From Pseudoflavonifractor capillosus (lineage in GTDB: Bacteria; Bacillota; Clostridia; Oscillospirales; Oscillospiraceae), in NCBI RefSeq assembly GCF_016902575.1, contig NZ_JACSNZ010000015.1, positions 1 through 40,948 on the forward strand: DNA of 40,948 bases, given 5' to 3'. The notes under the pieces were generated by a model. It worked only from the letters and a program-made list of their open reading frames with translations, had not been told where the DNA came from and ran no database searches. How positions within the stretch are numbered: the stretch's first letter is position 1; every line of letters begins with the position of its first letter. Below, piece after piece: positions 32,839 through 39,110 of this stretch. The position numbers and the translations under genes were made by a program.

Positions 32839-33873
32839 TCAATTCGATAGAGCTCCCTTTTTCTTGAATGTATGGTATTCAATTACAATTTTTGCATCAT
32901 ATGCAAAAATACTATTTTTCTTGAAGGGATAAGCGTCACCAATCACAATCTTCTCTACCGCACCATTTTTTCTAATCCATCCTGTAGTCAGATCAGGAAT
33001 CGGTTTTTTATAAATCTCTGTGAAACCAAGCTCCTGCAATTTATTGCAAGCAAGAACGTAATTCATATTCCTCAAACTTCGCTCCGAAAAAGGAACCGTA
33101 ATTTCTCTCTTATCATGATAGCTAATAACAATTTCAGCATCATAAGGAATTCTGGCACCTTCTTGAAAGGATGAAGAACCGCCAATTGCCACCTTCAACA
33201 CTTGTCCAACATCATATTCTGACCCTACGTATATATCCTTTATCGGAACAGTCTTGATGTTGGAAAAGGCGTCATGAGTAAGTGCTGAAACCACAAAAGA
33301 AACATTTTTACCTATCAGTTTTTCACAATCATAGTGCAGCTCAATTTTCTTCCTTCTAAACAGGAACGCTTTTGCTCTCTTTTTACGCAAAGCGTTTTTC
33401 TCCTTGCGGGCCTTTTCCCTTTCTTGGTAAACTCGTTCTGCTTCTGCCCGACGTTCTGCTTCTGCCTGACGCGCCCTCTGTCTTTTCTCAGAATGCATCT
33501 GGACCCCAATATCAACAACTACGCCAAGTAGTTCTGCCAATGCGCTTGATAAGCCTATGGATCTTGAATCATCCCTATGTTGTTCGTAATCTTCCTGCGA
33601 CTCATATACATCATCTCCCGCAATACTATTACAGTGTCCACACTCCGTGCAAACCCAAAAATTAGAGATATCCGAGAAACCGGGCTGTCGATTTAAGATT
33701 GCGCCACAATCGTCGCAGTACCAAGCGATCCCCTCGTAGAAATCGCCCTCATAAATATCATCATCCATAAGATGCTTACCACAGCAAGCACATGTCCAGG
33801 TACCGCAGGAATGATCAAATCCATATTGGTCGTTTAATGTTGCACCGCAATTGGGACAAAAATATTCATCCAT
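32839..33873 (-). CDS. Zinc-ribbon protein with coiled coil and two PASTA-like repeats
   Basis: A 344-residue protein. The N-terminal ~85 residues hold many paired cysteines (C6/C9, C23/C28/C30/C31, C53/C56, C75/C78/C81), enough for two or three zinc ribbons. Residues ~125-175 are a highly basic Arg/Glu/Ala coiled coil. The C-terminal part has two related ~65-residue units (~195-255, ~270-335), each ending in DA-(E/K)-IVI-x-YH, resembling PASTA-type folds. No signal peptide or membrane helix. GGGAG lies before ATG 33873 and a TATAAT at 33907-33902 (minus strand) may be its promoter. Function unknown; it is cargo next to AbiH. Confidence 0.7.
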   Translation of the reverse strand: MDEYFCPNCGATLNDQYGFDHSCGTWTCACCGKHLMDDDIYEGDFYEGIAWYCDDCGAILNRQPGFSDISNFWVCTECGHCNSIAGDDVYESQEDYEQHRDDSRSIGLSSALAELLGVVVDIGVQMHSEKRQRARQAEAERRAEAERVYQEREKARKEKNALRKKRAKAFLFRRKKIELHYDCEKLIGKNVSFVVSALTHDAFSNIKTVPIKDIYVGSEYDVGQVLKVAIGGSSSFQEGARIPYDAEIVISYHDKREITVPFSERSLRNMNYVLACNKLQELGFTEIYKKPIPDLTTGWIRKNGAVEKIVIGDAYPFKKNSIFAYDAKIVIEYHTFKKKGALSN

Positions 33874-33902
33874 CGTTTTCTCTCCCGTTGTAATTGTTTC
33901 TA

Positions 33903-34429
33903 TTATATTTGTGGTAAGATAGGTGGAATTGCTCCGAGAGCTTCTTTCAACTCATTCACAGCTTTCGCTTTCATCCGCTGGGCCATTCCCAGACCAAGCC
34001 CTCGCCCACGAAATGCCCACAGGCGGCCATCTGGGTAAGTACAATGAGGTCGAATCGCCCGGCAACCTGCCCGTTGACCGCAACAGTGATGCCATCGGGG
34101 GAAGGCATTTCTGTAGCCCAGCTCAGTGATGTACAGCTTTTCTCTATTTTGTTCAGAAGGACTAGCTGCCAACGGGTAGCGTACTTGAATGGTAGAACTT
34201 TTTCCTGTAATATCAAGTATACCGTCTCTTTCCATATCCGGCAAGTAGCAAGCTTTCCGTTTAGAGAAATATCCGGCCATAACATGGGCCCATCTGATGA
34301 AGATTGCTGAAAAAGAGAGCTGCCCACAGGAAACATCTGACGCAAGTGAATAGATTTCGTCCTCTGTTCAATCAGAGAAAGGGAGGGCTGGGCTTGTTTC
34401 AAGCACAGTCCTTCCGTTTTCTTTTCCAT
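33903..34429 (-). pseudogene. Decayed gene with frame shifts
   Basis: Protein-like sequence alternates between two minus-strand frames. One begins at ATG 34429 (MEKKTEGLCLKQ ... DISLNGKLA), continues in another (CYLPDMERDGILDITGKSS ... ITELGYRNAFP), goes back (PDGITVAVNGQVAGRFDLIV) and ends in the second (MAQRMKAKAVNELKEALG, stop at 33903). Several small indels would be needed to join them. The start is 1 nt after the stop of the HTH remnant, so the two once formed an operon. I do not recognise the family. Confidence 0.55.
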
Positions 34430-34430
34430 A

Positions 34431-34571
34431 TCAGCTTTGTCTTTGGAACTCCGTATGTATCTCATCGTAGTACCGCTGCACCGTGGACCGGTCCATCTGC
34501 AATTCCCTGGCAATCGATGAAGTTATGTGGGGTTTAGGGTTGATTTTAGCTAAGAGCCTGCCACCGCTTGT
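34431..34571 (-). pseudogene. N-terminally truncated HTH protein remnant
   Basis: An open frame without a start codon, 46 codons, containing SSIARELQMDRSTVQRYYDE. This repeats the sequence of the small HTH protein at 35666-35833 (IARELQIDRSPVQRYYDEI). At DNA level 34461-34515 and 35693-35747 agree at 50 of 55 positions. It stops at 34431-34433, one base before the ATG of the decayed gene. Confidence 0.65.
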
Positions 34572-34584
34572 TTAACACATCTAA

Positions 34585-35511
34585 TTATCCATGAAACAAA
34601 TCAACTTCTCCCTTGAATCCGCAAGAATATAATATGTCTGCGAATTTGTTAAATTGATCCTTGGAATAATCGTGTATATACCAAGTAATTAGTTTAGTGT
34701 CAAGGCTCTTGAAAATTTCCACAAGATAGCACTGATCTACCTCGGAAAAAGAGAACCCCCATGAATAAATATTTTTGATATCAAATGATTTCAGCTTATT
34801 AAACACATCAGTATTCCGGATGATTTTTTCAGTTGGCTTTCTTAGCGCCTCATGTATATTGTCTATTCCTTCCATACCAAAACCATATTTACATCCATCT
34901 TGTTCATTCCTGTTCCCATGCCCAAATATAATTTCCTCACCTTGTACTCCGTGAATGTGGCAGATTTGGCTGTCAGGAATTAAATAAATTTTTTCCAACG
35001 TCCTAGTGTAATTGAATGTTAGAAAAAAGCTACTAGCTTTGATTTCATCCGTGAAAAAACCGGTATTCAACTCTGCTCCAGGGTATTCAATGGTGTTTAT
35101 CCATTCTGAAAAAAACCTAGAAAACGCCCTGGAGTTGATGAACAATGTTTGCGTGAAATCCTCTCTCACATAGGCCGTTTTCAACAAATCTATGTCTCCA
35201 TCACGATCTTCTATATCTTCTAACTGATCAAAGAAACATTCCCATTGTATTACACCCAAAGTTGATTCAAAGTCTGCCCAATTCCCTCCTGCGGTCTCGT
35301 CAATGCAGAATACCAAAAAGCGGGCTAAATCTTCATCGCAGATACATTCTTCTCCATCCGGCATCATCTGAGGTTCTGATACATAAAAAGAAGATATATC
35401 CTCCGCCTCCTCAAATTGTGACACAAGCCAATGTTTAAATTGGTCATATCCGGCATTCATTTTATGACCTAAATCAAAGCCGTTTCCAATTACAAATAGA
35501 TTTTCTATCAC
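34585..35511 (-). CDS. AbiH-family abortive infection protein
   Basis: About 308 residues. The N-terminus LFVIGNGFDLGHKM, the central FFLTFNYTRTLEKIY, ICHIHG and IIFGHGN, and the late WGFSFSEVDQCYL are the recognised AbiH pattern. AbiH proteins abort phage infection by a poorly understood route. Two GTG starts are possible; GTG 35511 is preferred because AGAGGTGAT just upstream is a near-perfect ribosome site that would overlap a start at 35520. It has its own promoter at 35555-35584. The gene is AT-rich compared with the core genome and lies between two copies of an HTH sequence, both signs of transfer. Confidence 0.85.
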   Translation of the reverse strand: MIENLFVIGNGFDLGHKMNAGYDQFKHWLVSQFEEAEDISSFYVSEPQMMPDGEECICDEDLARFLVFCIDETAGGNWADFESTLGVIQWECFFDQLEDIEDRDGDIDLLKTAYVREDFTQTLFINSRAFSRFFSEWINTIEYPGAELNTGFFTDEIKASSFFLTFNYTRTLEKIYLIPDSQICHIHGVQGEEIIFGHGNRNEQDGCKYGFGMEGIDNIHEALRKPTEKIIRNTDVFNKLKSFDIKNIYSWGFSFSEVDQCYLVEIFKSLDTKLITWYIHDYSKDQFNKFADILYSCGFKGEVDLFHG

Positions 35512-35554
35512 CTTTATCACCTCTAAATTTCAACCAAGTATATATAACAACTCA

Positions 35555-35584
35555 ATTATAAGATAGACTACACAAAAATCTCAA
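35555..35584 (-). promoter_or_regulatory. Promoter of the AbiH gene
   Basis: Minus strand TTGAGA (35584-35579), 18 bp, TATAAT (35560-35555), about 44 nt before GTG 35511. The surrounding 35521-35665 is AT-rich and holds no gene I can support. Confidence 0.6.
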
Positions 35585-35665
35585 TCAACAATTACACAAG
35601 CATCAAGAATCTATTAAAGATCTATAAACCATGCACTACCTTTCCATCACATCCACACCTCACCA

Positions 35666-35833
35666 CTATTCGTTTAACAATGTCAACCGAATCTCATCGT
35701 AGTACCGTTGCACCGGGGACCGGTCTATCTGCAGTTCTCTGGCAATCATGGTCTTTCTGGTCACCCCGGGGTGCTCCCGTAGATAGGAGGCAACGACTTT
35801 CTTCTTAGGGCTTACCCCGTAAGGATACTCCAT
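35666..35833 (-). CDS. Small helix-turn-helix protein
   Basis: About 55 residues (MEYPYGVSPKKKVVASYLRE...), with a winged or HTH-like helix pair TRKTMIARELQIDRSPVQRY. The start is uncertain: ATG 35833 has no ribosome site, while a TTG at 35857 has a weak AAGG upstream. It overlaps the 3' end of the integrase gene by about 29 bp, so its translation is probably coupled to it. A DNA-binding role (excisionase or regulator) is plausible but not shown. A truncated copy lies at 34431-34571. Confidence 0.6.
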   Translation of the reverse strand: MEYPYGVSPKKKVVASYLREHPGVTRKTMIARELQIDRSPVQRYYDEIRLTLLNE

Positions 35834-37244
35834 TTGTCCCGGATCGAAGTGCGGCAATCTCTGCCTTCATCTTCAGAATCAACCCCTTCAATTTCTCCTC
35901 GCACTCCTCCTTGGTCTTGGCATAGACATTTCGGGAGTGCTTTTTGCCGTCTGGCCACACAGGGGAATACCGCCCCTCCCAGAGGTGTTCCTTTAATTGG
36001 CTGACACATCCGGTTCCCGGCCTACGGCGGGATGGCTGAACCGGCGTGAACACCTGCTTCTTGTGTTCCCTCTCCTCTTGTTCCGGCACCAGAGACATTT
36101 CTGCTTTTGCAATCCCCTGGTCAATATTTAGCGCTGCTTTCCTCCGCATTTCATCGGTGATATGGGTATAGGTGTTTAGCGTAGTGGCTGAGGAGACATG
36201 CCCGATGATAGTCGACAGTGTCTTTACATCCATCCCGTTCTCCAGAGACATTGTGGCGAAGGTATGCCGCAAGTCATGAAACCTCACTTTCTTGCACCCT
36301 GCTCGCTCCAAGATTGCTTGTAGGCGCTTTCGGACATAGCCAGGATCAATGGGCTGCTCTGGCTTGGTACGGGATGGAAACATCAATTCAGAGAAGACTC
36401 CTTTTTTGTACTCTGCCAGCAGACCTACCATTGCGGGCGGCAGGATGATGGTGCGATTGGCCGCCTTGGTCTTGGGTTCACTAATCATAAGTTTGCCGCC
36501 CACGGGATAGACCTGCTTGTCAATACGCAATTTTCCTGTGGCAAAGTCCAGGTCATCCCATCGAAGAGCCAGCAGTTCTCCTCGGCGCATTCCAGTGGTC
36601 AGCTCCAGCAGGAAGAGCTCGTACATCCCCTCCGCCTTGGCTTGGATGAGAAATCGTTGAATCTCCTCCTGGGTGAGAATCTTCATCTCTTTCCCCTTTA
36701 GGGGTGGGAGTTTGCAGCCCACCGCTGGATTGGAGTGGATCAACTTGTCCTCTACTGCTTTGTCCAGAGCCATCTGACAGACTGCGTGGCAACTGCGTAC
36801 CGAGCGGTCTGCCATACCGGTCCCGTGGCGCTCCGCATTAGCTTTGCGTCCACTCTCTTTCATTCGCCGGAAGAACTGCTGGAGATCCGCTTGGGTCAGT
36901 TGGTTGAGAGAGATCCCCCCTACCCCTGGGATCAGGTGGCGATAAATCCAGCTCTCGTAATTGAGTTGGGTACTCTGGCGGAGCCTCGGCTTCGAGTAAT
37001 TCTGATACCAGTAATCCAGCCATTCCCCAACAAGCATATCGGGACGAATCTGGATAGGCCGCACCACACCACACTCATTTTTCAATTTCTCCAGCTTTTC
37101 TACGCACTCTTTTTTAGTTTTGGCCAGTACATTCTTCGTTTTGGGATTGCCCGCCTCGTCGTAGCCTATCACCACTCGACCTTCCCAGCGGCCGTCCTTT
37201 CTCAGGCGGACGGTGCCCTCCCCTTTCTTCCTTCTGGCTGCCAT
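35805..37244 (-). CDS. Tyrosine-type integrase with arm-binding-like domains at both ends
   Basis: A 479-residue recombinase. N-terminal AP2-like arm-binding domain (~8-55, GRWEGRVVIGYDEAGNPKTK), core-binding SAM-like domain (~65-165), and catalytic domain with Arg in TTGMRRGE, HDLRHTFA, GH and Tyr in NTYTHI. After the catalytic domain a tail (~410-460) repeats the arm-domain pattern: LWEGRYSPVWPDGKKHSRNV then YAKTKEECEEKL, compared with VLAKTKKECVEKLEKL near the N-terminus. AGGTGATAAC lies directly before ATG 37244. It is probably the active integrase of the element at tRNA-Ala. Confidence 0.92.
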   Translation of the reverse strand: MAARRKKGEGTVRLRKDGRWEGRVVIGYDEAGNPKTKNVLAKTKKECVEKLEKLKNECGVVRPIQIRPDMLVGEWLDYWYQNYSKPRLRQSTQLNYESWIYRHLIPGVGGISLNQLTQADLQQFFRRMKESGRKANAERHGTGMADRSVRSCHAVCQMALDKAVEDKLIHSNPAVGCKLPPLKGKEMKILTQEEIQRFLIQAKAEGMYELFLLELTTGMRRGELLALRWDDLDFATGKLRIDKQVYPVGGKLMISEPKTKAANRTIILPPAMVGLLAEYKKGVFSELMFPSRTKPEQPIDPGYVRKRLQAILERAGCKKVRFHDLRHTFATMSLENGMDVKTLSTIIGHVSSATTLNTYTHITDEMRRKAALNIDQGIAKAEMSLVPEQEEREHKKQVFTPVQPSRRRPGTGCVSQLKEHLWEGRYSPVWPDGKKHSRNVYAKTKEECEEKLKGLILKMKAEIAALRSGTNGVSLRGKP

Positions 37245-37248
37245 GTTA

Positions 37249-38406
37249 TCACCTCACCATCATAGTTTCCATGAACCCTCCCACAATCTCGCTGGCCCTC
37301 TTCTGCATATCTCCTGTTACATGGGTATAGGTGTCCAGTGTGAAGGATGCCTGCGTATGTCCCAAGATACCAGAGAGGGTCTTGGCATCCACGCCGCTGG
37401 CCAGGGCATGGGTGGCAAAGGTATGGCGAAGATCATGAAAGCGGATGCTGGGCAGTCCTGCCTTTTTCAACAGTACCTTCAGATGTTTGTAGGCGGCATT
37501 AGGATTCGCTGGTTTCTCGGGCTGGAGAGGATTTGGGAAGATTCATTGGGAATAGGATCTCTTCTTTCGTTGGGCCAGCAACTGTGACGTACTGGGTGGC
37601 AGCGTTATGGTTCGCTTCCCCATTCCTGTCTTGGTCTCCCCAGTGACCAAATCACCTCCTTTCTGGATGTGGAGCGTCCTGCGGACGGAAAGGGTTCCAT
37701 GCATCTCGTCGAAGTCACTCCACATGAGGCCGCAGATTTCACCCCGGCGCAGGCCGGTGGTTAGCTCTGTGTAGAAGAAGTCATGCCAGATTCGATCCTC
37801 TTGAATCACTTCCATGAATCGCTCCAGCTGAGCATCATTCAAAATCTGCTTGGCTGCCACTTTCTTTTTGGGGAGGGCAATGCCCTCAGTGGGATTGCGG
37901 GCAATCAAATTTTCTCGTACCGCTGCATCCATGGCCTCGTGAAATATGCCATGGATGCGGCGGATGGTGCTGCCGGACAGTTTACGTCCATGCTCCGGAT
38001 GATACTCCTGCCGTCCATTCCGTTGCAATTCTCGGTACAACTTTTGGACATCCTCCCTGGTGATCTTGCCCACCGGCCTATTTCCCAGATAAGGTTTGAT
38101 ATTGCGGTTGATGTACCCTCGGTAACCCTCCAACGTAGTAGGACGCACCGACGGGGCAGCGTATTCCTCCAGCCAGCGATCCAGCCACTGGCTCAGGGGC
38201 ATTTTGCTTTCCTCGCTGAGATTTACACCTTGATATTCCTCTATGCTCTGATGGAGCTTTTTCAGCAGTTCTTTCTGCGTTTTGGCAGACACATAGCGAA
38301 AGATGGGGCTACCGTCATTCTTGTGACCGATCACGATGCGCCCCTCCCAGCGGCCATCCTCCCGCTTGCGCACCATACCGTCCCCAGATGGTCGTCTTTT
38401 TGCCAT
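37249..38406 (-). pseudogene. Second tyrosine integrase, interrupted by an in-frame TGA
   Basis: Reading 38406 to 37249 gives a full integrase of about 385 residues in one frame: arm domain (GRWEGRIVIGHKNDGSPIFR), core domain, catalytic TTGLRRGE, HDLRHTFA, GH and DTYTHV. The only break is TGA at 37545-37543, in the sequence KRSYSQ-stop-IFPNPLQPEKP. No frameshift is needed to continue. Trp (TGG) would fit that place, so a single G-to-A change probably killed it. ATG 38406 is preferred to a GTG at 38415 because AGGAGG lies 8 nt before it. The gene is 4 nt upstream of the intact integrase, so both were probably transcribed together. Confidence 0.88.
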
Positions 38407-38464
38407 TTTACTCACCTCCTAAGTTTTATCTTTGATTTTCGGTACACGGTACAGTTTGTGTGGC

Positions 38465-38668
38465 CTACCTCACAGAAGGGAACTTGTAAGGCTCGGCTAC
38501 ACGCTGATAGAGTACGGCACCGCAGCGGCGGCAGATCAAGTACTGCAGTCGATTACCCAGCATGCCATGTTTCTTGAAGGTAATCAGCGCTTCTCCGTGC
38601 TGCCAGCCAACTCCGATATCCTGACACCCACAATACTGACACCGCTGAACCGGCAGTTGATTTGTCAT
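38465..38668 (-). CDS. Small zinc-ribbon protein
   Basis: A 67-residue protein with two CxxC pairs (CQYCG near the N-terminus, CRRCG near residue 46), the pattern of a single zinc ribbon. A strong AAAGGAGG site precedes it, and its ATG overlaps the stop of the upstream gene as ATGA. It belongs to the relaxase-accessory-integrase block and may bind DNA or act in mobilization, which is inference from position. Confidence 0.75.
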   Translation of the reverse strand: MTNQLPVQRCQYCGCQDIGVGWQHGEALITFKKHGMLGNRLQYLICRRCGAVLYQRVAEPYKFPSVR

Positions 38669-38979
38669 CTTGTTTCATCCTCCTTTCTCATTCGGCAACA
38701 GTTGCGTTCCGTCTCCTCTTGTTCGAAGGGATACAGGCCATCCGTCTCCAGTTCTTTTGCGATTCCCCAGGCCAGTTTGAACCCTGCGGCGAAGCTGGCC
38801 TGGGAGATTTCTTCTCGCAACAGGGCTTGTCCATCTACCAAGTCCATGAGCCTGCGCCGTTGCACCTTATTTAGGCAGTCCCGCACTTCCTGGCGGGCAG
38901 TTTCAATCTCGTCCTCCAGTTCCGTGACATCCGGCTTTTGGAAGAACTGCTGGTGTAAGGCTTTCATGTAGTCATTCAT
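38665..38979 (-). CDS. Small helical accessory protein of the mobile element
   Basis: A 104-residue mostly helical protein: MNDYMKALHQQFF start, an acidic coiled-coil-like stretch (VTELEDEIETARQEVRDCLN), then a helix pair ending FAAGFKLAWGIAKELE. It may belong to the DUF6809-like small proteins of Firmicutes elements, which I cannot verify. The frame extends further upstream, but ATG 38979 is supported by AGGAGG 9 nt before it. It overlaps the zinc-ribbon gene by 4 bp. Confidence 0.7.
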   Translation of the reverse strand: MNDYMKALHQQFFQKPDVTELEDEIETARQEVRDCLNKVQRRRLMDLVDGQALLREEISQASFAAGFKLAWGIAKELETDGLYPFEQEETERNCCRMRKEDETR

Positions 38980-39110
38980 GGCACGTCGCCTCCTATCAGC
39001 GACACACAATACCACAGAGCAAGGACAATAGCTATCCCAATCCCACCAAATTATCAGTTTGTTATCATCTGTCCGAGCTTTTTTGTTTTCAGTGGCACAG
39101 ATCTTAAAGG

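Noticed and set aside
37543-37545. TGA read as tryptophan through an altered genetic code
   Set aside because: Several intact genes here end in TGA (for example at 1419-1421, and the toxin gene at 5501-5503), so TGA is a normal stop. A nonsense mutation is simpler.
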